Origin: Microcella sp.
GTDB lineage: Bacteria; Actinomycetota; Actinomycetes; Actinomycetales; Microbacteriaceae
Assembly: GCA_020216895.1 (NCBI GenBank)
Contig: JAIWOM010000067.1
Span: 1 to 7,592, forward strand
Length of the DNA: 7,592 nt
Reading direction: 5' to 3'
Shown here piece by piece: positions 1-5,074 of this stretch. A program made the position numbers and the translations under genes. The notes under the pieces are model-generated. The model saw only the letters and a program-made list of their open reading frames with translations, had not been told where the DNA came from and made no database searches. Position 1 is the first letter of the stretch. The number at the start of each line of letters is the position of its first letter.

Positions 1-2
1 CC

Positions 3-140
3 CGAGCGTCGGAGGGGACAGAGCGGGAGGTCGAGCGTCCGGCGGCGAGCCGCTTCGCTCGGATGGGCGTGATCGAGGGGCTGCCGGGGCGTGCTCCCGA
101 CCTGGACGAGGTGCTGCAGCGGCGGCGCGCCGCGGGCTGA
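3..140 (+). CDS. Possible 3' end of an upstream gene (partial)
   Basis: Frame 3 is open from the left window edge to a TGA at 138-140, giving about 45 codons rich in Arg, Glu and Ala that end in a helix-like tail (PDLDEVLQRRRAAG). The codons favour G/C at the third position, as in the later genes, and the stop lies 85 bases before the tRNA. I do not recognise the family. So short an open frame at this GC content can also occur by chance, so this is only a candidate C-terminus. Confidence 0.35.
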   Translation, partial: RASEGTEREVERPAASRFARMGVIEGLPGRAPDLDEVLQRRRAAG

Positions 141-165
141 GCATCCCGACCCCGCGGTCGCATCG

Positions 166-179
166 GCGGCGGCCGCCGC
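166..179. terminator. GC-only palindrome, possible terminator hairpin
   Basis: A perfect 14-base palindrome, GCGGCGGCCGCCGC, starts 25 bases after the possible stop at 140 and lies upstream of the tRNA. It could fold as a hairpin and end transcription of the upstream gene. There is no T-tract and an unimperfect loop would cost two central pairs, so the terminator role is tentative. Confidence 0.25.
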
Positions 180-182
180 GGT

Positions 183-212
183 TTCGAGGCACCCCCGCCG
201 CGGTGGTAATGT
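183..212 (+). promoter_or_regulatory. Candidate promoter of tRNA-Ala
   Basis: A TANNNT-type -10 box, TAATGT, lies at 207-212, one of the few AT-rich spots in this gap. A weak -35 (TTCGAG, 183-188) stands 18 bases upstream. Transcription would start near 219, about 7 bases before the mature tRNA 5' end. The position fits, but the -35 is poor. Confidence 0.4.
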
Positions 213-225
213 GGTCGAGCCGTAC

Positions 226-298
226 GGGCCTGTGGCGCAGTTGGTAGCGCGCTTCGTTCGCAATGAAGAGGTCAGGGGTTCGAATCCCCTCAGGTCCA
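226..298 (+). tRNA. tRNA-Ala, anticodon CGC
   Basis: A complete 73-base cloverleaf is visible. The acceptor stem is GGGCCTG (226-232) with CAGGTCC (291-297) and discriminator A298. The D stem is GCGC/GCGC around AGTTGGTA. The anticodon stem is CTTCG/TGAAG around loop TTCGCAA, with anticodon CGC at 259-261. The T arm is AGGGG-TTCGAAT-CCCCT. The G3:U70 wobble pair, the main alanine identity element, is present and confirms the assignment. It reads GCG, a frequent Ala codon in this GC-rich DNA. The CCA end is not encoded (the genome reads CCCC after A298) and would be added by nucleotidyltransferase. Confidence 0.97.
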
Positions 299-337
299 CC
301 CCGTTTCTCCCGTCTCGTGACCGTCCCCGCGGCGCAC

Positions 338-343
338 TACGCT
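338..343 (+). promoter_or_regulatory. Candidate -10 box of a leaderless transcript (squalene-cyclase-like gene)
   Basis: TACGCT fits the actinobacterial TANNNT -10 pattern and lies six bases before the ATG at 350, the spacing expected when transcription starts at the A of the start codon. A partial -35 (GTGACC, 317-322) sits 15 bases upstream, rather short. No ribosome binding site precedes the ATG, which agrees with leaderless translation. Confidence 0.5.
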
Positions 344-349
344 CGCGGC

Positions 350-1345
350 ATGACCCTGGCCGTCGCCGACAGCGTGCTGCAGTGGATGCTCGACACCGAC
401 CCGGCGCTGCGATGGCAGGTCGAGCGCGATCTGCTCGATGAGCCGCCCGCCGTGTGGGAGGCGACGCGCGCCCGCGTCGCCACCGAGGGCATGGGGGCGC
501 GCCTGCTCGCGCACCAGGATGCCGATGGGCAGTGGGCGGGCGGCGCGTACTTCCCGGCCGGCTTCGATTTCGACGGCCCCGAGGCGGCCGAGGGCGCGGG
601 CCAACCCTGGACGGCCACGACCTGGTCGCTCAACACCCTGCGCGAGTGGGGGCTCGACGCCGCGGCGCTCGCCTGCACCGCCGACAAGCTCGCCGCGAAC
701 GCGCGCTGGGAGTACGACGACCTGCCCTACTGGGGCGGCGAGGTCGACGCGTGCATCAACGGCTTCACCCTCGCCAACGGCGCCTGGCTCGGCGGTGCGA
801 GTGCGGCCGACGGGGCCGCGGCCGACGTCTCCGGCATCGCGCGCTGGTTCGCCGAGCACCAGCTACCCGACGGCGGCTGGAACTGCGAGTGGGTCGAAGG
901 CTCAGTGCGGTCGAGCTTCCACTCGACGCTCAACGCGCTGAAGGGCCTCCTCGACTGGGAGATCCGCACCGGCGACTACAGTCTGCGCGCGGAGCGGCAC
1001 ACCGCGCAGGAGTACCTGCTGAGCCGGCGAATGCTCTTCCGCGCCTCGACCGGCGAGCAGGTCGGCCCGTGGGTGCAGTACTTCGGCTACCCGTTTCGGC
1101 ACGTCTACACGGCGCTCAATGCCCTCGACTACCTGCGACGGGCATCCCTGCACGACGGCGTGCCGCCCGACGAACGCGCCGCCGACGCGATCGGGATCAT
1201 CCGTGCCGCCCAGAACCCCGACGGCGCCTGGGTTCAGCAGCGGCACTACCCGGGCCGCGTGTGGTTCGACCTCGACGTGCCGGTCGGCGAGCCCTCGCCC
1301 TGGCTCACCTTCCACGCGCTCCGCGTGCTGCGGTGGTGGAGCTAG
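350..1345 (+). CDS. Squalene-cyclase/prenyltransferase-like alpha-toroid protein
   Basis: A 331-residue protein, about half the size of a squalene-hopene cyclase, so it probably forms one alpha/alpha barrel. QW-like repeats appear at 55-62 (HQDADGQW), 170-177 (HQLPDGGW) and 288-294 (QNPDGAW). No DXDD protonation motif of class II terpene cyclases is seen, so polyene cyclisation is unlikely. Asp133-x-Cys135 and His191 are spaced much like the zinc ligands of protein prenyltransferase beta subunits, and the surroundings (GGEVDAC, SSFHSTLNALKGL) resemble them too. There is no signal peptide or membrane segment. The start at 350 is preferred because the same frame opens at 263 inside the tRNA, and a leaderless-type -10 box precedes 350. 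The gene is convergent with the monooxygenase gene and probably not part of its pathway. Substrate unknown; many such proteins are simply annotated as hypothetical or squalene cyclase. Confidence 0.85.
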   Translation: MTLAVADSVLQWMLDTDPALRWQVERDLLDEPPAVWEATRARVATEGMGARLLAHQDADGQWAGGAYFPAGFDFDGPEAAEGAGQPWTATTWSLNTLREWGLDAAALACTADKLAANARWEYDDLPYWGGEVDACINGFTLANGAWLGGASAADGAAADVSGIARWFAEHQLPDGGWNCEWVEGSVRSSFHSTLNALKGLLDWEIRTGDYSLRAERHTAQEYLLSRRMLFRASTGEQVGPWVQYFGYPFRHVYTALNALDYLRRASLHDGVPPDERAADAIGIIRAAQNPDGAWVQQRHYPGRVWFDLDVPVGEPSPWLTFHALRVLRWWS

Positions 1346-1365
1346 GGCGAGGGCGCAGGCGGCGC

Positions 1366-3144
1366 CTAGCGGGGCTGCAGCCCCGGGGTGAGGGTGCCGG
1401 CCTCGATGGCGGCGATCTGCAGCGCGAGGTGGGTCGAGTAGAACCGACCGCTGTCGATGCCGAGCGAGATCATGAACCACAGGCGGTCGAGACCGGTGTG
1501 GCGCCAGAGGCGGCCGTACTCGCGATCGGGGCCCACGTGGGCGAACTCGCCGAGCTGGTCGGCGATCTCGTCGCCCAGCGCGGTGCGGATCGCGGTCGTG
1601 GCGCCGCGGTAGCCGGTGGCGAAGATCACGAGGTCGGCTTCGAGCGTCCGTCCGTCTTCGAGCTGCACGGCCGAGTCGGTCAGCCCCACCACGTTGCCGT
1701 GCTCCAGCGTGATCGTGCCGTCGATGATCAGTTCGGCGCCTCCCGCGTTGTAGTAGTACCCCGTGGCGTTGTTGGCGAAGATCAGGCCGAGTGCGCCCTG
1801 GCCGTTCGGTCCGTCGCTGAGCCAGAAGCCGGCCTTCTCGAGCTGCGTGTGCAGCTCGGCGTCCATCTCCTTCACCTTCTGCATCTGCGCGACGCCGTAG
1901 CGGGGCAGGTCGCCGAAGGGGATCGTCGCGTTGACCAGGTCGGCGTCGTCGGTGGTGAACCGCCCTCCGACGTGGTTGGCGTGCATGACCGCGTGGAAGG
2001 TCGAGGTGTTCATCACTACGGTGGGGGAGCGCTGGATCATCGTGACGAGGGCGCCGTGCTCGGCGAGGTCCTGCGCGAGGTCGTGGCCGCTCACGCCGGC
2101 GCCGATGACCACGGCCTTCTTGCCCACCCAGGGCTCGTAGCCGTCGTACTGCACGGCGTGGATGACGGTGCCGCCGAAGGTGTCGATCCCCGGGAGGTCC
2201 GGCAGGAAGGGCTCGCCATTCATGCCGGTGGCGAAGACGAGGTGGTTCGGGGTCATGGTGCGACGGGTGCCGTCGGCCCGGATCACGTCGAGGCTCCACA
2301 TGCCGGTCGCCGCGTCCTGGCGGACGTTCTCCACGCTCGTGCTGGTCCAGACCGGGAGGTCGAGCAGCATGGCGTAGCTCTCCAGGAAGTCGCCGAGCTT
2401 GTCCTTCGGGGTGAACCGCGTCCAGGTGGGCGGGTAGGGAACGTAGGGGAGCTGGTCGGACGGGATCGGCGTGTGCAGCGCGAGCGAGCTGTAGCGCTTG
2501 CGCCAGTTGTCGCCCACCCGCTCGTTGCGCTCGATGATGAGCGAGTCGATGCCGAGGGCCTTGAGGCGCGCGGCCAGGATCAGCCCGTTGTGGCCGGAGC
2601 CGAGGATCACGACCGTCGGGTCCTTCTCCGCGAACGTGGCGGTGCGGGCCGACGACCAGATAGTGCGGTTCATGACGGGGCCGTGCACCTTGCCGATGGG
2701 ACGGTTCTCGCCGAGCTGCCACGGGTGCGAGTCGATCGCCGAGAGGCTGAGCAGGAGAGCGGATGCGCGCCACTCGCCGTCCTCCTGGACGAGCCGCACG
2801 AACCCATCGCCGGAGCCGTTCGCCGACCGGAACGTCAGGAACGCTTCACGGTTCCCGGTCTCCTCGTCCACGTGCACGGCACTGTTCGGGCGCTGCGAGA
2901 TGGACAGGCCCGACCCTGCGCCGCTCGAGAGCAGCGTCACGGCCTCGTCACGACCAATGGCGTTGCGCAGATCCCACCCGAGGGCGAGCAGGTCGCGGAT
3001 GCTGCAGTCGGATACGACCAGCGACGCGAGGGCGGCCGTATCGCCGCTGTCGACGGCGGCGCTGAAGGCCGACATCCATCGGTCGACAGCCGCGTCGGCG
3101 GTGGTCGCCCGTGCAGGGGTCGCGGGGGTGAGCAGGTTGGTCAT
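1366..3144 (-). CDS. Type II-like flavin-containing monooxygenase with N-terminal NTF2-like domain
   Basis: A 592-residue FAD- and NAD(P)H-dependent monooxygenase. Residues about 15-140 form an NTF2/SnoaL-like domain. The first Rossmann motif GSGHNG (182-187) with acidic Glu205 binds FAD. The FMO fingerprint FxGxxxHxxxY is intact (Phe323, Gly325, His329, Tyr333). The second Rossmann motif GAGVSG (348-353) binds NAD(P)H, and FATGY lies at 508-512. The N-terminal extension of roughly 150 residues and the total length match type II FMOs such as those described from Rhodococcus and Pimelobacter, some of which perform Baeyer-Villiger oxidation or indole oxidation; that match is from memory and not aligned. 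The start at 3144 is chosen for the AAGGAG ribosome site six bases upstream; an in-frame ATG at 3243 would add 33 residues unlike the family and would swallow the operator candidate. It probably inserts oxygen into a cyclic or methyl ketone, or oxidises N or S, in the cytoplasm. Confidence 0.94.
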   Translation of the reverse strand: MTNLLTPATPARATTADAAVDRWMSAFSAAVDSGDTAALASLVVSDCSIRDLLALGWDLRNAIGRDEAVTLLSSGAGSGLSISQRPNSAVHVDEETGNREAFLTFRSANGSGDGFVRLVQEDGEWRASALLLSLSAIDSHPWQLGENRPIGKVHGPVMNRTIWSSARTATFAEKDPTVVILGSGHNGLILAARLKALGIDSLIIERNERVGDNWRKRYSSLALHTPIPSDQLPYVPYPPTWTRFTPKDKLGDFLESYAMLLDLPVWTSTSVENVRQDAATGMWSLDVIRADGTRRTMTPNHLVFATGMNGEPFLPDLPGIDTFGGTVIHAVQYDGYEPWVGKKAVVIGAGVSGHDLAQDLAEHGALVTMIQRSPTVVMNTSTFHAVMHANHVGGRFTTDDADLVNATIPFGDLPRYGVAQMQKVKEMDAELHTQLEKAGFWLSDGPNGQGALGLIFANNATGYYYNAGGAELIIDGTITLEHGNVVGLTDSAVQLEDGRTLEADLVIFATGYRGATTAIRTALGDEIADQLGEFAHVGPDREYGRLWRHTGLDRLWFMISLGIDSGRFYSTHLALQIAAIEAGTLTPGLQPR

Positions 3145-3150
3145 CGCGGG

Positions 3151-3156
3151 CTCCTT
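3151..3156 (-). promoter_or_regulatory. Ribosome binding site that fixes the monooxygenase start
   Basis: On the reverse strand AAGGAG lies six bases before the ATG at 3144. It is the best Shine-Dalgarno sequence upstream of this frame and argues against the longer start at 3243. Confidence 0.75.
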
Positions 3157-3225
3157 CGCCACAGTTGTCGAACGCGCGACGAGTCGCGCTGCTGACCACC
3201 ATCCGCCCGTGGCGCCGTGCCGCAT

Positions 3226-3242
3226 CGTGCCACTTTGGAACA
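3226..3242. promoter_or_regulatory. Candidate operator A, upstream of the monooxygenase
   Basis: The 17-mer CGTGCCACTTTGGAACA contains the dyad GT-x-CCA-CTT-TGG-x-AC. It matches 15 of 20 positions (counting three flanking bases) of the copy before the aldehyde dehydrogenase. It lies 81 bases upstream of the monooxygenase start. A poor -10 candidate (GATGGT, 3202 to 3197 on the reverse strand) stands 23 bases downstream. The regulator is not in the window. Confidence 0.55.
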
Positions 3243-3244
3243 CT

Positions 3245-3260
3245 CGGCCCCGCCGGGCCG
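3245..3260. other. Small perfect hairpin next to operator A
   Basis: CGGCCC and GGGCCG form a six-pair stem around a CGCC loop. It sits between operator A and the larger hairpin and could add to termination of the SDR 1 transcript. No function is shown by sequence alone. Confidence 0.3.
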
Positions 3261-3286
3261 GCGGAACGTCCCGCGGTGAGACAGCA

Positions 3287-3319
3287 CGACCCCCGCGGCC
3301 TCGGGGCCGGCGGGGGTCG
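3287..3319 (-). terminator. Strong GC-rich hairpin, likely SDR 1 terminator
   Basis: CGACCCCCGC (3287-3296) pairs perfectly with GCGGGGGTCG (3310-3319). Inside it GGCC pairs with GGCC across a TCGG loop, leaving one bulged G at 3309. The hairpin begins 18 bases after the SDR 1 stop in the direction of transcription. No T-run follows, which is usual for actinobacterial terminators. Its place between SDR 1 and the monooxygenase suggests the two reverse genes are separate transcription units. Confidence 0.7.
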
Positions 3320-3337
3320 CGTCGCGTGCGGAGGGGG

Positions 3338-4087
3338 CTACTGCGCCGTGTAGCCGCCGTCGACGAAGAGGTCGGCCCCGGTCACATAGCTCGCTTCGTC
3401 GCTGGCGAGGAACAGCATGGCGTAGCTCACCTCGATGGGCTGAGCCGCGCGCTTCATGGGCGTCGCCTCGCTGAACTCGCGGTTCGACTCCTCGCCCTCC
3501 TCCTCGGCCATCGGGGTCATGACGAGGCCGGGCGAGACGCTGTTGACGCGCACGCCGCGGTGGGCGTACTCCATAGCGGCGGCGCGGGTCATCATCTTCA
3601 CCGCGCCCTTGGAAGCCTGGTAGGAGAAGCCGCCGGGGTTGCCCACCGTGCCATTGATCGAGCAGGTGTTGACGATGGCGCCGCCGCCCGAGCGCTCGAT
3701 GGCCGGCGCCCCGTGCTTGAGGCCGAGGAAAACGCCCTGCTGGTTGATGGAGGTCAGACGCGTCCAGCTGTCGAGCGGCTCGTCCTCGACCGACTTCATC
3801 GATCCGACGATGCCGGCGTTGTTGAGCAGGATGTCGACGCGGCCCCAGCGCTGCTCGGCCTCGGCGATGATCGCCTGCCAGTCCGCCTCCGACGACACAT
3901 CCATGTGCCGGTACTCGACGTCGTGACCGGCGGCGCGCAGCTCGGCGGCCACGGCCTCGCCGGCCTCGTCGAGCACGTCGGTGATGAGCACGCGGGCGCC
4001 CTCGGCGGCGAAGAGGCGAGCATGCGACTCGCCCTGTCCGCGGGCGCCGCCCGTGATGATGGTGACCTTGTCCTGCACTCGACCCAC
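3338..4087 (-). CDS. Short-chain dehydrogenase/reductase (SDR 1)
   Basis: A 249-residue classical SDR that should interconvert an alcohol and a ketone with NAD(H). The cofactor motif TGxxxGxG is Thr12-Gly19. Asp37 after beta-strand 2 favours NAD over NADP. Asp63 lies in the adenine-binding HMDV stretch, and NNAG is at 89-92. The catalytic tetrad is complete: Asn115, Ser143, Tyr156, Lys160. The PG motif is at 186-187, and the C-terminus VDGGYTAQ is typical of the family. The start is GTG at 4087, with GAGAGGA at 4100-4094 on the reverse strand and a six-base spacer. It is transcribed divergently from SDR 2 and followed by a strong hairpin. General similarity to cyclopentanol- or glucose-dehydrogenase-like SDRs is evident, but the substrate cannot be assigned. 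Confidence 0.95.
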   Translation of the reverse strand: MGRVQDKVTIITGGARGQGESHARLFAAEGARVLITDVLDEAGEAVAAELRAAGHDVEYRHMDVSSEADWQAIIAEAEQRWGRVDILLNNAGIVGSMKSVEDEPLDSWTRLTSINQQGVFLGLKHGAPAIERSGGGAIVNTCSINGTVGNPGGFSYQASKGAVKMMTRAAAMEYAHRGVRVNSVSPGLVMTPMAEEEGEESNREFSEATPMKRAAQPIEVSYAMLFLASDEASYVTGADLFVDGGYTAQ

Positions 4088-4093
4088 GATCTG

Positions 4094-4100
4094 TCCTCTC
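4094..4100 (-). promoter_or_regulatory. Ribosome binding site supporting the GTG start of SDR 1
   Basis: GAGAGGA on the reverse strand ends six bases before the GTG at 4087. It supports a non-ATG start that also gives the normal SDR N-terminal length. Confidence 0.65.
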
Positions 4101-4143
4101 GCCCGGGTTCGGCTATGTGCGGCGTCCTCGCCGCATCCGCCTC

Positions 4144-4149
4144 ACGGTA
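4144..4149 (-). promoter_or_regulatory. Candidate -10 box of SDR 1
   Basis: On the reverse strand the hexamer reads TACCGT, identical to the box before the aminotransferase. It lies 21 bases from the near edge of operator B, which would place the operator just upstream of, or touching, the -35 region. The predicted leader is about 50 bases. Confidence 0.45.
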
Positions 4150-4170
4150 GCGAACCGCACCGGCCCGTTC

Positions 4171-4187
4171 TGTCTCAGATCAGAACA
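4171..4187. promoter_or_regulatory. Candidate operator B, between divergent SDR genes
   Basis: The 17-mer TGTCTCAGATCAGAACA shares 15 of 20 positions, with its flank, with the copy before the aminotransferase. It sits almost exactly midway in the 179-base divergent gap, 83 bases from the SDR 1 start and 79 from the SDR 2 start. It overlaps a second perfect inverted repeat, GTTCTG-N8-CAGAAC (4167-4186). Such a site could control both genes at once. On the SDR 2 side a weak -10 (GAGACT, 4209-4214) stands 21 bases away, the same geometry as on the SDR 1 side. Confidence 0.6.
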
Positions 4188-4266
4188 GTGCGCGGCCATC
4201 GACGCGTCGAGACTCTCCCGAGGGCCGCACCGCCGCGGTCTCGCCGAACGGAGAGGGACGATCACC

Positions 4267-5013
4267 ATGTCGGAGTCACTGCAGGGCCGCGTCGCCATCG
4301 TGAGCGGGGTCGCATCGGGTCAGGGTCGGGCGACGGCAATCGCACTGCGTGAGGCGGGCGCCCGGGTCATCGGCGTCGACCGGGACGCGTCGGGCCTCGA
4401 GCGGCTCGGTGTCGAGCATCCCGCGATCGAGACCCACGTTCTCGACGTGACCGACGGCGCGCAGTGGGCCGAGCTCGCGGCCGATGTCGAGCGCCGTCAC
4501 GGGCGCATCGACGCGCTCCTTCTCGCGGCGGGCGTGCTGCGCACGGGTGCGCTGCTCGAGACGAGCGACGCCGATATCGACCTGCTGCTGGCCGTGAACC
4601 TCCACGGCGTGATCCGCGCCTGCCGCGCTGTGATTCCCGCGTTGCGCCGGGCGGGAGGCGGATCGATCGTCACGTGGGGATCGATCAACTCGATGGTCGC
4701 CGAGCCCGACATCGCCGTGTATTCGGCGACCAAGGGCGCCGTGCTGATGCTCACGAAGTCGATCGCCATCGAGCACGCCCGCGACGACATCCGAGCGAAC
4801 TGCATCTGCCCCGGGGGTGTGCTCACCCCGATGGTCGCCGACTTCTTCGACTCCGCCGTGCTCGACGACCTCGAAGCGCAGCGCGCGTACCAGCCGCTCG
4901 GGTTGATCCAGCCCGAGGAGGTCGCCTCCGTCGCGGTCTTCCTCGCCTCCGACGCATCCCGCAAGATGACGGGCACCGCAGTGGTCGTCGACGGCGGCTA
5001 CACCGCGCTGTGA
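4267..5013 (+). CDS. Short-chain dehydrogenase/reductase (SDR 2)
   Basis: A 248-residue classical SDR. The cofactor loop is SGxxxGxG (Ser13-Gly20), Asp38 after beta-strand 2 suggests NAD preference, and the catalytic residues Asn111, Ser139, Tyr152 and Lys156 are all present, with PGG at 182-184 and the family-typical VDGGYTAL end. The usual NNAG motif is replaced by LAAG at 86-89, an uncommon change in the strand that supports the cofactor. The start at 4267 is preferred: GGAGAGGG lies 9-10 bases upstream and the protein begins as SDRs do. A longer in-frame opening at 4117 would run through operator B and is rejected. It is divergent from SDR 1, to which it is clearly related but not a recent duplicate. 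It may oxidise a different intermediate of the same pathway. Confidence 0.94.
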   Translation: MSESLQGRVAIVSGVASGQGRATAIALREAGARVIGVDRDASGLERLGVEHPAIETHVLDVTDGAQWAELAADVERRHGRIDALLLAAGVLRTGALLETSDADIDLLLAVNLHGVIRACRAVIPALRRAGGGSIVTWGSINSMVAEPDIAVYSATKGAVLMLTKSIAIEHARDDIRANCICPGGVLTPMVADFFDSAVLDDLEAQRAYQPLGLIQPEEVASVAVFLASDASRKMTGTAVVVDGGYTAL

Positions 5014-5022
5014 ACCCGGGGG

Positions 5023-5039
5023 TGTCCCGCATCAGCACA
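5023..5039. promoter_or_regulatory. Candidate operator C, upstream of the aminotransferase
   Basis: The 17-mer TGTCCCGCATCAGCACA has TGT...ACA ends and C-G and G-C inner pairs. It begins ten bases after the SDR 2 stop and ends 22 bases before the TACCGT box at 5062. The aminotransferase and FAH genes may therefore have their own regulated promoter in addition to any read-through from SDR 2. Confidence 0.6.
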
Positions 5040-5061
5040 GTCCGCCGTGCCGGCTGATGCC

Positions 5062-5067
5062 TACCGT
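5062..5067 (+). promoter_or_regulatory. Candidate -10 box of a leaderless transcript (aminotransferase)
   Basis: TACCGT fits TANNNT and is seven bases from the ATG at 5075, the spacing expected for a leaderless mRNA that starts at that A. No Shine-Dalgarno sequence precedes either possible ATG (5057 or 5075), so this box is the main reason to prefer 5075. Confidence 0.5.
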
Positions 5068-5074
5068 CTCGGGT

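Noticed and set aside
275..298. tRNA 3' end as an integration (att) site
   Set aside because: tRNA 3' ends are common integration sites, but I saw no second copy of this end in the window and no integrase gene.
263..349. N-terminal extension of the squalene-cyclase-like gene
   Set aside because: The ATG at 263 lies inside the anticodon loop of the tRNA. The ATG at 350 with its own -10 box is the better start.
1371..1384. Perfect palindrome GGGGCTGCAGCCCC near the convergent gene ends
   Set aside because: It lies inside the last codons of the monooxygenase and has almost no loop. Such GC palindromes are frequent here, so a terminator role is not supported.
902..2773. 623-codon reverse open frame
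   Set aside because: It overlaps the well-supported monooxygenase in another frame and the product is an Arg/Pro/His-rich string without motifs.
454..3195. 913-codon forward open frame
   Set aside because: It lies out of frame over the squalene-cyclase-like gene and then antisense to the monooxygenase. Its product is a low-complexity Arg/Ala/Gly/Val string with no recognisable domain, as expected for a shadow frame in GC-rich DNA.
4117..4266. Longer start for SDR 2
   Set aside because: The extra 50 residues do not look like an SDR N-terminus and would run through the divergent promoter and operator B. The ATG at 4267 has a ribosome site.
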